Shown in pieces: positions 10,070 to 22,263 of a DNA stretch of 64,000 nucleotides. Positions within the stretch are counted from its first letter, which is position 1. Each line of letters starts with the position of its first letter. Under the pieces are notes generated by a model. The model was not told where the DNA came from and searched no databases. It saw only the letters and a list, made by a program, of their open reading frames with translations. The position numbers and the translations under genes were made by a program. The stretch spans positions 11,151,503-11,215,502 of the forward strand of contig JAPTYO010000018.1 of assembly GCA_036873135.1 (NCBI GenBank), read 5' to 3'. Source of the DNA: Clarkia xantiana subsp. parviflora (Eukaryota; Streptophyta; Magnoliopsida; Myrtales; Onagraceae).

Positions 10070-10700
10070 TGGATTTATATGAAAATGTCTCCATCTTCAT
10101 TTACCATACCGTTCACTTGTGTTGCTGCCTCAAATCTCCTACTCGAAGCGAGTGGGACCTGATTATCATTATCTTCCAGTTCAATCAAGACTTCATTCGT
10201 CGATATTTATAAAGCTATGGAATTTCAACCTCAAGAATTGTAACGTCTCATGTTCGACCACGTCACCATGCTCCCAAGCTATTACACATATGTATGCATA
10301 GAGATACTTTTCAGCATTCCACTGAATACTATGTGTGTTTGATTTGCAACATGAATGTCGGAATTCCGGTAAGATCCTCTTATTACCAGTAGCTCACATG
10401 GTGTCGTGTAACCGATTTGTTCATTAATTAGGTTCACCACATGATTTGTAGTTGACCATAACTCGCCTTAGAAAGGGATGTCATGAGTCAAGCTTACGAT
10501 ATCATGGTACTGACCTTATTTATGAAGTGTGTTTTGTTTTAATGCTCCGCCGATCCTTTGTCGTGATATGCGTATAGTGGGAGACATCTTTATCAGAAGT
10601 TCCTTTTCATTGCTCGCTCATATCCCAAGGTTTCATCAACCGGGGATTGTGCATTAGGTTTTCAACTTATGCTCGTTTTGATTCTCTATGAGAAATTTGT
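10070..10700 (-). pseudogene. Decayed copia integrase C-terminal region (element K)
   Basis: Around 10480-10380 the minus strand reads GELWSTTNHVVNLINEQIGY then TTPCELL, resembling the part of copia integrase that normally reads 'A..AA.ilNr.p....TPyElw'. No catalytic motif is readable and stops are frequent. The assignment is by position and weak similarity. Confidence 0.4.
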
Positions 10701-11885
10701 ATGAGTGATAACCCTCGAAGGGGTATTCGAGCAAATGAAAGTTTACTTTAAGCATTAAATCAAGAACAAAATTCATATTGAATTTTCTACTTCGAATCGA
10801 TGTGTTCTGTCTATCGAGGAACACTTGCGCTACGTGCGTGCATCACCAGGTATGACCCATGGTGAAATCGATTGTTCATTGAATTGATGTGTTCCATCCC
10901 TCGAGGAGCACTCATGCTACACGCGTGTATCACCAGGTATAATCCTTGGTGAAATCGTTTCGATTTCAAAAATTTACTTTTAATCGGTCGAAATTTTGGT
11001 TCCTAAACCATAGGATTGGATTTTTGTTTCGGATCGTTCCCCTTTGACAAGGTTGATATATTGATAAGTGAATTGTACGTCGAATCGAGTAACAATTACT
11101 TTATTCAATAATTCCGAATAACAAATAACCATAATCATCAATTCAAATGAACGATGAATTAAAATGTAACGACAATGATGAGTTTCTTGATCTGAAGGGC
11201 CGTGTATTCAGTCTATGCTTATCCCACAGAAAGTCGAGAACCTTGAGTCATGCCTAACAGCACATTTAAAAAAACTCACGAGTGAATCACATCAGATGGT
11301 ACGTGTCTGAATAAAGCCTTTTTACAGCTTTATATACATGACAAATGAGGCGTAACTGAAACACATTTTATCAACGGTGTTTGACCCACCAGATATTCGT
11401 TTGTGACCCCTAGGGTCTTGTTTTATCCATGATATGGAGACATCAAGGTTGACTCCCTCGATGTCTTGTGGTAATTTGTGAAGTTGGTTTCCCTTTCGCC
11501 CTGGTCACTGCACTTGAAAAGACTCATGTTAAGTGAGCCTCATCTACGTCAGTGAACCATTAAAGGGGATACCTCTTCTTCTCCATGTTGACCTTTTATT
11601 CAAATATCTCGAGTGGATTTTAGACCAGCATCCATGGAGATGAGATCATCATTCACAACCAAAACGTTTCTAGCTTCAGCGGTCTTGCTTCCACTGTAGA
11701 GGATGTAGATGGGGACACTAAAATCTGTAACGTTGTATGGTCGTGATTGAAGTATCCATTAACCTTTTTAACCAAGGTTGAACATATCACCACTTATGAT
11801 GTCAGATCATGAATGAACCTCCTTGTCCAAGGTTCAACTCCCATTTTGGGAAACGGATTACCACATTTGTTTGCACACGAGTCTC
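10701..11885 (-). pseudogene. Unreadable internal tract of K, homologous to H internal region
   Basis: No usable frame, but nucleotide similarity to H 14340-15500 runs along the tract (gatgtgttc..tc.atcgagg, ttcttgatctgaag, tcacgagtgaatcac, tttatcaacgg.gttt, ccaaggttgaacatatcacca). Within it, 10795-10965 is a tandem duplication of about 85 bp, where H1 has one copy. By position in a copia element this should be gag-protease-integrase sequence, but I cannot confirm any motif. Confidence 0.45.
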
Positions 11886-11999
11886 CTATGTGGGCTTCTC
11901 CTTCTCGGCCTTCTTCTTCGTGGGCTTCTTCTTCCTGGACCTCTACTTCGTGGGCTTCTTTCTTCTTAGATCCTCGCTTTCTCTCCTTGTGTACCTGCA

Positions 12000-12617
12000 A
12001 ATGGGCACCGAGGGGGGGGGGGGTCCCGGTAAGCCCACTTGGAAGCTTAATTGAGTATGAGCTTTAGAGAGAGGTAGTGAGCTTAGAGAGAGTGAAACAT
12101 TACCTTCAAATGAGAAGAGGAGGTCTCTATTTATAGAGTTCCTATTGAACCGCCCCGGTTCCAGTGGTTTCCCGGTCCGGTTGCTGCAGGTCCGTAATAT
12201 AAGTTGGCCTTGACCTTAAATAAGGTGCATTTGACCCCGGTTCTACCGTAGATAGGTTTATCATAGCTAATTGTTGGAATGTAGCCTCCAAGGGCGAGCC
12301 CCGGGCGAAATATCGTCCGGGGGTAGGGGTCCGGACGAGGGGGACTCGTCTGGACGGAGGGGGGGTACCCTTAAGGTTTTGCTCGGGCTACCCGAGCAAG
12401 GGTTCCTTGCTCGGGTAACCCAAGCAAGGGTCTCTTGCATGGGTTGCTCCCGGGTGGTTTTTCCACTCGGGGTCTTCCCGAGTTGTTTTCGCCACTCGGG
12501 GTGTTTTTCGGGCCTATGTGCTAGACCTCGCGTGTCCGTGATCCAAATTTTGAATTATATTCGGTTATGGCCCATTTACCGAGTCCAATTAGTGATAGCT
12601 TGGGCGTATATCCAACA
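12000..12617 (-). repeat. 3' LTR of element X (left end uncertain)
   Basis: On the minus strand it starts TGTTGGATAT at 12617, directly after a PPT-like tract. A TATA box (tataaata) lies at 12135-12128, followed by tctcatttga as in the C LTR. Self-complementary units near 12385-12500 (gctcgggtaaccca) match the position of the palindromic units in the C LTR. The far end is not clear: the run of cttcttcgtgggctt units at 11895-11965 and a poly-G run at 12010-12021 obscure it, and K-like sequence begins by 11885. Confidence 0.5.
12128..12135 (-). promoter_or_regulatory. TATA box in the X LTR
   Basis: Minus strand tataaata in aactctataaatagagacc, closely matching the C LTR TATA context. Confidence 0.6.
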
Positions 12618-12634
12618 TTTTTCCCCGAGTCAAG
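12618..12634 (-). other. Polypurine tract of element X
   Basis: Minus strand cttgactcggggaaaaa directly before the LTR start; the first ten bases equal the PPT flank of C (cttgactcgg). Confidence 0.6.
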
Positions 12635-13523
12635 AAATGGTTTAACCTTTTCTTGACTGTATTTTCTGCGGAATATCGCCTAAGCGAGTAGAAAGACGTA
12701 CCTTTGTGACGATCCCGGCCTTTATCGAGTGCTCGAGACGCGTCGTGATTTCCATGCCCCCTGATTTAGAGAAGCTTCATACATATACAAAAAATTCTTT
12801 TATTAGATTTAAGCAAGTCCATGTTATATGATAATATTTATGAGGGTAAGAATTACGAGCCTTGGTCTCGTTTTACTTATCCTTCGGACCGTGTCCTTTT
12901 TTTCGTGTCTCCTTTTTACTGGAGCTTTTGGCGCATCTTTGAAGTGAGTGTTTGACATAGATGTTTCCCCCCTTAGGAACTTGGTAGTTGCTTGTCGTTT
13001 AGGTGCCTCAGTGCTATGCCTAGGTCATCATTTGCTCGTGTAGTTGACACATGCCCTCATGGAGGGTGTTTGGTTACTCCCTTCACTGCCATAGATAGTG
13101 TCGATGTGATTTTATTTGTCTCCCCTCTTAGGGGTGTTTTCCATGCTTTGTTTATCGTAGTCCCTCCTTTGACAAGTAGTATCGTCCATGTACACGTCTT
13201 TTGCCCCGTGGTAAGCATTTGATCTTTGTGCATTTTGGGACTTACCCTTGGATAGGTCGGTCTTGATGGATTTATGTGGTACCTTGAGGTGGGGTTGGTA
13301 ATTTCTGACAGACCGTCATTTTTCTTTCCCTTGCCAGGCGTGCTTTTGGGGCTTTTACCAGGCTAGGGAGCGTCGTTTCACCTCCTCTTTAAAATAAGTA
13401 AGCCTTCTTCTCCTAAGGCTTCCCGTGGTGGCCTTGCTTCTAATGCTCCCATAATCCATTATCTGGGTTTTTTATGGGAGGGCGGTTTTCGCATCCCGAC
13501 TTGATTTCGGATTACATCCCGGA
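12635..13523. other. Noncoding 3' region of X, upstream of its aORF
   Basis: No recognisable coding. This is the equivalent of the C stretch 3800-6131, but it lacks the tandem array seen in C and is only about 0.9 kb. A TATA-like ttttttatggg near 13470 is weak; no clear aORF promoter like those in A, D and E. Confidence 0.45.
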
Positions 13524-14145
13524 GATGTCTGACTCTGATTTGGATTCGAAGGTCAGGTTGCAGCCCATCCTTGAGGATGATCTGGCTTTTCTTCGTGACC
13601 CCATGCTCTTATTTGAGGTCTCTTCTGCATGCAGCACCGCTATACTTGGCAGCTTCGTTACCCCTCCACCGGATGGGATGGTGGTGGGGTATATTCATCA
13701 GATTAAGGCGGGGCTTTGCTTCCCTTATTTGTGCCGAACTTCGAGAGCTCTGCAAGTATTATCAAATTTTCCCTCTTAAACTTGCCCCCTCTGCTATCTG
13801 CCCTTGGGTCGGATTTAGAGTGTTGTGCCATCGCCAATACTGGGCTTACTCCCTTCGTCTCTTTCGATTCTTTTAATGTATCCAGCATGGTTGCGGGTCA
13901 GGATTCTATTCCCTAGTGATCTGGTACCCCCTGTTGTCCCATAAGGGCTTTCGGGATTAGGTGCTGCTAAGTGAAACAACAATCGTCGGTTCGTCCTTAC
14001 CTTTGAGAATGGTAGTGGCCATTGGGAGAAATGTTACTTCTTCCTTGAGGATCAGGATGTTTCTTCGTCCTTGGATCCCCCCTGTTGACGGATGCGCTTC
14101 CCAAGTTTTCCGAATTTTCCATGTCCGATAGGTAGGCTTAAGCTA
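13524..14145 (+). pseudogene. aORF first exon of X: Transposase_28-type region
   Basis: The start ATG at 13524 opens MSDSDLDSK, the counterpart of the spliced MSDS(R/G)SSS start of D and E, but without the intron. Downstream, GMVVGYIHQIKAGLCFPYLC and LRELCKYYQIFPLKLAP align with D (GEVFVSTGQISAGIRFPFCG, LVEMCQHYKTHPTTFSP). A frameshift lies near 13735, and stops occur at about 13876 and later. The last readable segment (ALPKFSEFSMSDR) is at about 14090-14140, after which sequence runs into H. Roughly 100 codons expected before 21537 are not readable. Confidence 0.6.
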
Positions 14146-14339
14146 ATATATATTGGGAACATGACTACTTCCTTTCGTTTGTCAAATCATTCAGAGACTT
14201 TTTCCTGTGCGATAGTTGATATTATACAAGTTCGTGGTAGCTTTTGAAGCAGACCTCTGACTTTCGTATAAGTATCAATGAGTTATTCCATAAATGGTCA
14301 TAAACGAAAACTCAGCATTCATTCATTAAAACATTTCAT

Positions 14340-17300
14340 TATTAAATTTGTACTTTGAAACGATGTGTTCCGTCTTTCGAGGTATACTCGCGCATGGCGC
14401 CTTAAAACCAGTTTTATCCCGTGGTTTTAAATCGCTTCGTTTCCAAATTCAAATCAATTTAATCCAATCGGTTTCGAACATGTTCAATCATTACAGAAAA
14501 TTACATTCAATGGAGTACTGACAAATAAGAAATATTAAATATTTCGATCTAGCTACGCAATCGATGGGTTTATTCAGTTCAGTTGTCCAGACTGAGATGA
14601 CGGAGTATATGAATCGTTTCGTTTTATTCGACCGCTTTTACCTAGCCGAAATTTTGGTTCTAACCCGTAGGTATGTTATTTGTGTTTTTCGTTTCGAATC
14701 GTTCTCGTTTAACCGAGACATTAAATTGATAAGCAAATTGAGCTTCAAATCGAGCAACAGTTACTTTATTCAATAACTCTGAATCTCAAAATAACAAAAA
14801 AAAAAAATTAGGAATGATAAATGACAATGGTATAGTTCTTGATCTGAAGTTCGAAAATCTGATCCATGATTGTCGCACATATAGTCAAGAACTTTGAGTC
14901 ATGTTAAACATCTCATCTGAGTAAATTCACGAGTGAATCACTTCAAATGATCTGTGTCCGTATAAAACATTTTACAGCTTCATACACATGACCTACAAGG
15001 CGTATTTGAGACGCACTTTATCAACGGGGTTTATTAATCCACCGGATTATCGAATAGGACCTATTCGGTCCAGTTCTCTTCTTGCTATGCGGATCATGGT
15101 TCACTTCTTTCGAACTCACTATGGTAAGTAGATAAGGTCTCCCTTTCACTGCTGTACTTGATTAGTCTCAAGGTTATTGAGTCCTGTCAATATCAGACAA
15201 CCATATACATCCTTTCTACGTTGACCTTTCATTCTTAAGATCCGATGCGGGTTTTACGCCAACATCCATGAAAAGAGATAAGACTATCACATTCAACCGA
15301 AAAATTTCTAGCATTTGCATCCTTGCTTCCACCGAGGTGGATGCGAAATGATACTAAGCTGTAACATTTTCTGGTTTCAATTCAAGTCTTCTTCAACCCC
15401 TTTATACCAAGGTTAAATATATCACCATATATGCGTTTAGATCATCAAAGAACCTACTCTAATTCTTGGGGAAACAAATTGTCACATTCATTTATTATTG
15501 TCAAAATCAAACAGATTACTATATTCATTCGTAGTTGTCCTCCCTACTTTTCGAAATTGTAGTAGAGAGTTCAACACACACTCCAATTTTATTAATCATA
15601 ATTAATACCGTCAAGATTGCGAGTAATATCGAATCGCACTAATTCAGCCAACTCACAGATTGGTGATTATGCAAATCAGGAAGACAATAACATTTTGAAA
15701 AAGAATTGCAAACGTCAGATTATCTATTAAGATGGAATACGACAATAGTGATTCCTCAGTCATCTAGACCAAACCGACCGCCAGTAAACCGAGGGAAGGG
15801 GGTCCGTGAAAGAGTTCACACTACCGTCGTGTTCAATCTAATAGATCAGACTTTTGAAAACGGTTATTATATTGCAAATTACCGGAACGGGAATATTTTG
15901 AAAAATGTATACCCGATCTTGGCTTTCCCAAGGCCCTTTGGTATTTTGAAAATTTCTGACAATTTTACGTATGCATATATAATACTAATACACTTAGCAA
16001 ATTATCACATTATGCCAAAAAATTGGCCAAACCAAACATCATGCATACGCGTCATGCGTCTAATGTTCCGAGGAACTTATGCTAGCATATATAATTCTAC
16101 TATTAAGTAAACTATCACATGCTATTACATCCTCAACATCCTAGCATACGTGTCATACATAAAACTTCCATAAACATGCATAATCGGCGACTGGATTTTC
16201 GTTCTAAACACTTTTAAAACATTAGGGGCTGATTTGCAATTGATGCTTACAATCAAACATGCGAATTTTTGACATGGATCCTAGGCAATTCCAACCATCA
16301 CAACACGTCTATCCTATTGCGCAAACCATATATTTAAATCCCAGAGCTCAATGCTCGCAATATAATATCCAGCTAGCTTGACTAAGTCAAGACGACAATT
16401 CTAATTATATCAAATATATGTTGCAAAAAGTAAACAATTGCAATTCAGCCCTCTAATTTTAATCCAGTCCCTAAAACATGCATTTCCGAGATCCATCCCC
16501 ATAGTCGTAACTAGGCATTAAGGTTTTAACCGAAAACGTTTAAAAACACAAGCCCTAAGAGCACTGTTTAGATTAATTTTAAATTTCGAAAACATTTTGG
16601 ATTTAAAATTTGACATCCTATATTATTGAAAATTTTAAAATTTCCGAAAATTTTAAAAGTTGGTTCGGTCCAATTTAAAATCCAGTTCGGGTCGGTCCAA
16701 TTTTAAAGATCCGATTTGGTCCGAAACTGTTCAATAAAATAAGATTGCGGTTCGGTTCATCACTCAAAACCGGTTCGGATTAGATTCACTTAGTTACCTA
16801 GGTCCAACCCAACCCATCTAGGTCGGTCCGATCAAGAAAACCTGGATTGGTTTAACCCGCTCCGTTAATGCAAATTGGATTTGCCCATAAACCCTAGTGG
16901 GTTCGGCCAAAATATTTCTCTTGGGCTAAATAGAGTTTTAAACTCCACCAAAAACTTAACTTAGCCCACAAGAAATATTAATTATGTAAAATAATTTCCA
17001 ATGTTGCTAATATATATATAAAAATTCGACACATTACGAATATATATATAAATATTGTCAAGATTCTATCTTTAAGGTGTAAATCAATCAATAATATAAA
17101 TATATATATAATTCGGCTAAATCTATATATATATATATTTAATGTCAAATATATATTTAGGGATAAAATATATAGACAATATATCTTCTTAATCTTTTTA
17201 AGTATCTAAATCCTATCAATATATATATTTATCCCTATCTTTAACTAAATATATTGATAGTTTATATATTTTACTATATATTTTGAATCTTTTCCTTATC

Positions 17301-17759
17301 TTTCCAATTTGTAGATATATTTTTCTTTAATAAAATTAAAATATGGTAACAAATATATCTAATGGTGGCCGGCCGAATTTTCTTTACTTGCACCCTAAGA
17401 AGTTAAAATTTTTACCTAATAATTCACCTAGGGTTTTCGGCCAAAAACACCAAGAAATGGAAAAATTGTCAAATTTTAAGATCAAACACTATTATGATCA
17501 TGAATCCAGAAACTGTTCTTGATAAAACTCATCGTGTTCTTGAAGATTATGAACATCAAACTTAAATTTAAACATAAATTTCGGCATTGATCTTTAAAAA
17601 CATGTAAAATCTGAAATTTTAAATTTTAAAAGATAAAAAACATGAAATTTTGTTCAAAATTTTCGGATTTCACACCAAAATTTCGGTGTTCATAATTAAA
17701 ACTCAAGAACATCAGTTTATCAAAATTTTAAGAACTCCTAACACAGGCTCTGATACCAC
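14340..17759 (-). pseudogene. H internal region 1 (no readable coding)
   Basis: AT-rich, aligned with internal 2 along 15168-17759 and with K along 14340-15500. No Gag, protease or integrase motif can be read; frames are short. Between about 16660 and 16860 there are clusters of ggttcggtcc-like words, also in internal 2. AT microsatellite runs at about 17010-17140. It may be decayed copia coding sequence or a large noncoding (LARD-like) derivative. Confidence 0.5.
17747..17758 (-). other. PBS of H unit 1 (initiator-Met tRNA type)
   Basis: Minus strand TGGTATCAGAGC, one base after the LTR end. This is the standard plant initiator-methionine tRNA primer site used by copia and many other plant LTR elements. 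Confidence 0.85.
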
Positions 17760-18333
17760 TGTTGGATTACGGGGACGTAATACTACGAAATGCTAAACGT
17801 GTACATGCAAGTAAACTAATTACGCAGCGGAATAATGTACACCTACCTCAATAGCCTTTCTGCCCAAGAACGACGTGGAGGGAGTTCTGATCCTCCGGTC
17901 GGAGCCCGTACAAGTTCTTCGCGAGAAGAAGTCTTACACGGTATAAGCTCCACAGCAAATCCTCAAATCGATTCTTCAACGGGGACAGAACCTCAGACTA
18001 ATTATGATGGTGCCGAAATATTCAACTAAGGGTGAGAGAGTTTCTCTCATGTTCCTCAATGGAGGGACTTATGAATTACTTGATGTGTAAAACCCCTTAG
18101 GAGACTCCCCTATATATAGGATTGGTGGAGTGGACAAAAGTCCACTCCATCCAATGTGGTATATGGTTCGACCGAACCTATTAAAGGAGGGAGGCCCAAT
18201 TTGGGCCTCCCATGTCAATTAGGAATTGGGTCGAGCCCAATTAACCTAATGTTACATTTACCCAATTGTCTTAGGTAATATCCCTAATATTAACGGGCTA
18301 CCATTTACGGCACCACATCACCATATGCTAACA
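17760..18333 (-). repeat. LTR2 of H (574 bp)
   Basis: On the minus strand it starts TGTTAGCATATGG and ends CCCGTAATCCAACA next to the PBS. The mid-part shares gttcggcc/ggcccaa words with LTR3 and with the K inverted-repeat arms. It abuts internal 2 directly on its right. Confidence 0.8.
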
Positions 18334-20935
18334 TCAAGGTCATTGAGTCCTGTCAACATCAGACAACCATATACATCTTTTCTCTGCTGACCTTTCATCC
18401 TGAAGATCCGATGTGGGTTTTACGCCAACATGCATGAAAAGAGAGAAGTCCATCGTGTTCAACCATAATATTTCTAGCTTTTGCATCCTTGCTTCCACCG
18501 AGACGGATGCAAACGGATACTAAGTTGTAACATCATCTGGTTGCTATTGAAGTCTTCTTCAACCTCTTTTTACCAAGGTCGAATGTATCACCACCTACGC
18601 ATTCAGATCATCAAAGAACATACTCCCATACTTGGGGAAACAAATTATCGCATTCATATCTCATTGTCAAAATCATACAAACTATTATATTCGTCCGTAG
18701 TTGTCCTCTCCACTTTTCGGAATCGTAGTAGAGAGTTCAACACATACTCCTTTTTATTCATCAAAATTCATATCATCTTGATTGCGAGGTTCATAGAATT
18801 GTACCGTTTCAGCCATGAAAACTAACACATTGATGATTATGCAAAATCAGGGAGACAATAACATTTTGAAAAAGAATTGCATACATCAGATATCCATTAA
18901 GATGGAATACGACCGATAATGATTCCTCAGTCATCTAAACCAACCGACCACCCGTAAACCGATGGAAGGGGGCTATGAAAGAGTTCACACTATCGTCGTC
19001 TTCAATCCAATGGATCAGTCTTTTAAAACGGTTTTATCGCAAATTACCGGAACGGGAATTTTAAAATAAGCATACTCGATCTTGCTTTCCCAAGGCTCTT
19101 TTTGTTTTGAAAAATTTCTGATGAATTCACTTCATGCATATACAATTCTACTATCCACGTAAATTATTATACGCAAGTAACATTCATCATTCAATCACAC
19201 CTCATGCTTACGCGTCATGCGTTTAATGTTCCGAGGAACTCATGCTTGAATTCATAATTATACTATCCAAGTTAATTACCACATGCAGCTACATCCTTAA
19301 CATTCTAGAATACGTGTCAAACATGCAATTTCCACATCAATCATACACATTTGGCGACTGGTTTTCGATTTTAAAATAATTTTAAACATTAGGGGCTGAT
19401 TTGCAATTCATGCTTACATTCAATATCGCAACATCTAGACATGAATCCTAGGCAATTTCAACAATCACAGCATGTCTACCCTAATGCGCATACCATATAT
19501 TTAACCAGGGCTCCGCCCACAACATGCAATATCCAGCTAGCTTGACTTAGTCAAGACGACAGTTCTAATAATGCATCAATATATGTGTTGAATAATAAAC
19601 AATTTCAATTCAGGCCACTAATTGTACAAGTCCCACAAACATGTATATCCGAGATCCATCCCCATCATCGTAATGAGGCAATAATGTTTAAATTAATAAA
19701 CCTTTTGTGTATGTCTTTAAGCTAACCGGAGTTCAAAAACATTTGGATTTTAAAACTTGACATCCCAATTTTATTTAATTGACTTGAATTCGGTTTTGAA
19801 AATTCGGTTCGGTTTGGTCAATTTTGGTCCGGTTCGGTCTGGTCTAGAAAAATCCGGCTCGGGTCCGGTTCGGTTACAATCCGGTCTGGTTCGGTCCGGT
19901 TTTATTTTCAAATCTGGTTCGGTCTGATCCGATTTGATAAAATTGGGTTTGGTTCGGTTCAACACCGGTTAGATCCATTTAGTTAACCCTGGTCCGACCA
20001 GACCCGACTAGGTCGAACTGATTGAGATAACCCGGTTCGGTTTATTGTTTTTACGTCCCGGTTTAATAAATATTCGAACGACCCTATAATTTGAAAATGG
20101 GTTGGCCCGAAATTATTACTTGTGGGCTAAGTAGGATTTTGATGTCCACTAAAAACTTAACATAGCCACCAAGTAATACTAATTATAAAAATAATTTCAA
20201 ATATTAAAATATATATATTTCGGCCATATTAAAACATATATATCTTTATTGCCAAGATTCTATCTATAAGAAAAAATCAATCAACAATATATATATATAT
20301 GTAAAATAGGCAACTATATATAATATATATATATATATATATTTTATTTATTGTCAATATCTTTAATAGAGAAATCAATAACTGACACTATATTTTCTCA
20401 ATCTTTTAGGTAACTAAATCTATCAATAAAATCTTTAACCATATTTAAATATTAGATATATTGATAGTTATATATATATATATATATGTTTTCTATATAT
20501 TAATGTGAATCTATCCATTTGTTTCTAATTATAGATATATTGTTACCTAGATTAAAAATTAAAATATGGGAAACAATATCCCTAACATGTCCGACCGAAT
20601 TTTACAAACTTGATGCCTAAGAAATTAAAAAATTTACCTTGTAATTCTTCTTAGGGTTCGGCACAAACATCGAATTAGAAACAAATTGTCAAGTTTCAAG
20701 ATCAAATTTTACTAAGATCAATACTCCAATGTATGATTTTGATAAAAACCTTGCTTTTCATGAAGATCATGAACATTAAATTTATCAAGAACACCATGAA
20801 AATTTCAGTTTCACCAACGCCAAAAATCCGAAAAATTTAAAATTTTCTTTTAAAAAATTTCGGTTTTAAAACATGGTTTTTCAAGAACACCAATTTATGA
20901 AAACCAATAAATCATAACACACGCTTTGATACCAC
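18334..20935 (-). pseudogene. H internal region 2 (no readable coding)
   Basis: About 2.6 kb, homologous to internal 1 (15168-17759), beginning in the middle of that homology (ttgagtcctgtcaacatcag vs ttgagtcctgtcaatatcag). A ggttcggtccggtt-rich stretch covers 19790-20045, and AT dinucleotide runs lie at 20290-20345 and 20475-20490. No domain recognised. Confidence 0.5.
20923..20934 (-). other. PBS of H unit 2
   Basis: Minus strand TGGTATCAAAGC, one mismatch (G to A) from the initiator-Met PBS, one base after LTR3. Confidence 0.8.
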
Positions 20936-21536
20936 TGTTAGATTACGGGGAGTAACTACTACGGACACAACAAACAAGGTACATGGTTGTAATCAGAATT
21001 ACGCAGCGGAAGTAATACACATACCTTTACCACAGTCCGTGGGCCACGGATCCTGCTGAGGGAGTTCGCGGCTCTCCGGTCGGCACCCATAGAGGTTCTT
21101 GTTAGAGAAGCCCTACGTGGTATAGTCTCCACAGCAAAGCCTCTGATAAACACGTAGGCAGGGACGGATCTCTGTAGTGATTTGCTCGAAGGCAAATTGG
21201 CACACCCTAGGCTACTATATGGTTCGGCCGAATATACTAGGTGTGGGGAGGAGGTTTTCTCTCTAAAACACTCTAATGAGGGAATTGTGATTAACCTTAA
21301 TAAAAACCATAACACCTCTTATTTATAGGAGGAGTAAAGTGGACAAAAGTCCACCTTACCCTCCTATTAGTTTCAGCCGGCCTATGTATTGGGGGAGGCC
21401 CAATTTTGGGCCTCCCATATCGATTGGGATTTAGGTCTTGCCCAATTGCCCTAATGTGACGTTTACCCAAGTTCATTAGGTAAACCATACATATTAATGG
21501 GCTACCAATTACGGCGCCCATCACCAGATGCTAACA
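20936..21536 (-). repeat. LTR3 of H (601 bp)
   Basis: On the minus strand it starts TGTTAGCATCTGG and ends CCCGTAATCTAACA. Its right edge directly abuts X aORF sequence that resumes at 21537. A TATA-like ataaataagagg lies on the minus strand near 21322. The next five bases, gttct, should be the target duplication; I found no convincing partner on the left. Confidence 0.8.
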
Positions 21537-22263
21537 GTTCTTCGGGTGGCGTTTTTCCACCCGTGCGGAGTGGTCGTACGGACGTTTCTGCTGTGCTCCA
21601 GGGCATGCAACCTGGATGCGGGAAGGGGAACGTGGGTAAGTTGCATTTTGTGAGATCTTTTTTGTTTCCTGTATTCCATTTTTTTGTTCTCATCTTGATT
21701 TGTTCCTTTTGTAGGTCGGTCCGAGTTTGTGACTGAACGTGTTGTTGCTGCCGCTGACACTCCGCATCGGCCTAAAGCGAAGCGTCCTGACTCCGGCGTG
21801 CGGCCCTTGAGCGATCCTAAACGCTCAAAATATTGAGGAGGCAAGGCGTTGAAGACTCCTCTTAGAAAAGGGAAAGGAGTTGAAGGTCAGGCTCGTACTC
21901 CTAGAATGTCTGTCCCCCGGTCGAGGGATCGGACGTCCGAGACTCCCCGCTCAGGTATGTTGTTTGATTTTATTTCATTGCTATACTTGTCATATTTGTA
22001 TCTTCTTGTTTATCTTTGTGATTGTTCATAGGTTTTCCACCCCTTGCTGCACTCACCCGTGCCGACTTGGTTTCTCATGGGTAGGACTCTAATGCTGGTG
22101 AGGAGTGGGCGCCCTTTGCTGTAAGGGGGCTCCGTTTTCCCAATAAGGCCAGTTTGACTACTCTCGAGGTGGGGGTGCGCGTCTTTCAGTGGAATATCCC
22201 TCCTGGGGATCGGAGGGTTCGTCCCAGCGAGCCTGAGGATGCGCACACATATGCTGAGGGTGC
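21537..22263 (+). pseudogene. aORF middle exons of X (to 21635, 21715-21954, 22032-22263)
   Basis: Exon to 21635 (donor gtaagt), exon 21715-21954 (acceptor ttgtag, donor gtatgt), exon from 22032 (acceptor catag), interrupted at 22263 by element A. Protein matches to C: TERVVAAADTP vs TERVVAVPTTS, SDPKRSKY vs SDPKRSKP, SVPRSRDR vs SAPRSRDR, EEWAPFAVRGLRFPNKASL vs ENWSPFSTGSLHFPKDSKL. Exons are 240 and about 251 nt against 231 and 244 nt in C. Stops occur after SDPKRSKY and after LVSHG. The exon resumes at 33318 beyond element A. Confidence 0.65.

Larger units (their letters stand above)
8107..11885 (-). mobile_element. Element K: decayed Ty1/copia retrotransposon fragment
   Basis: On the minus strand, from right to left: an unreadable tract homologous to the internal region of H, an integrase remnant, a hinge region, a copia-type RT and part of the RNase H, then an LTR fragment turned into an inverted repeat. 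K ends at about 11885, close to the LTR of X, so X probably inserted into K. The rest of K is not identifiable elsewhere in the window. Confidence 0.7.
14340..21536 (-). mobile_element. H: two copia-type internal regions and two LTRs in tandem, inserted in the X aORF
   Basis: From right to left: LTR3 (21536-20936), internal 2 (20935-18334), LTR2 (18333-17760), internal 1 (17759 to about 14340). Both LTRs have a PBS on their left side, so both are 5' LTRs of minus-strand elements. The two internals align with each other, but internal 2 stops where internal 1 is at about 15168. No left-hand LTR is visible, so the left limit is uncertain. The LTRs resemble the LTR fragment beside the copia RT of K, hence the copia assignment. 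Confidence 0.6.

Noticed and set aside
11794..12067. Low-complexity frames on both strands near the X LTR
   Set aside because: They come from cttcttcgtgggctt tandem units and a poly-G run; the translations are repetitive and lack support.
12272..12617. A 346-bp LTR for X defined by tgttggaat and atccaaca
   Set aside because: It would exclude the TATA box at 12128-12135, which matches the C LTR promoter in context; the left-hand tgttgg is probably coincidental.
15706..16110. 134-codon plus-strand open frame in H
   Set aside because: The homologous stretch of internal 2 (about 18880-19200) does not keep the frame, and there is no recognisable domain.
19771..19965. Asn/Thr/Pro/Asp/Arg-rich 64-codon frame
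   Set aside because: It is a translation of the ggttcggtcc-like simple repeat, not a gene.
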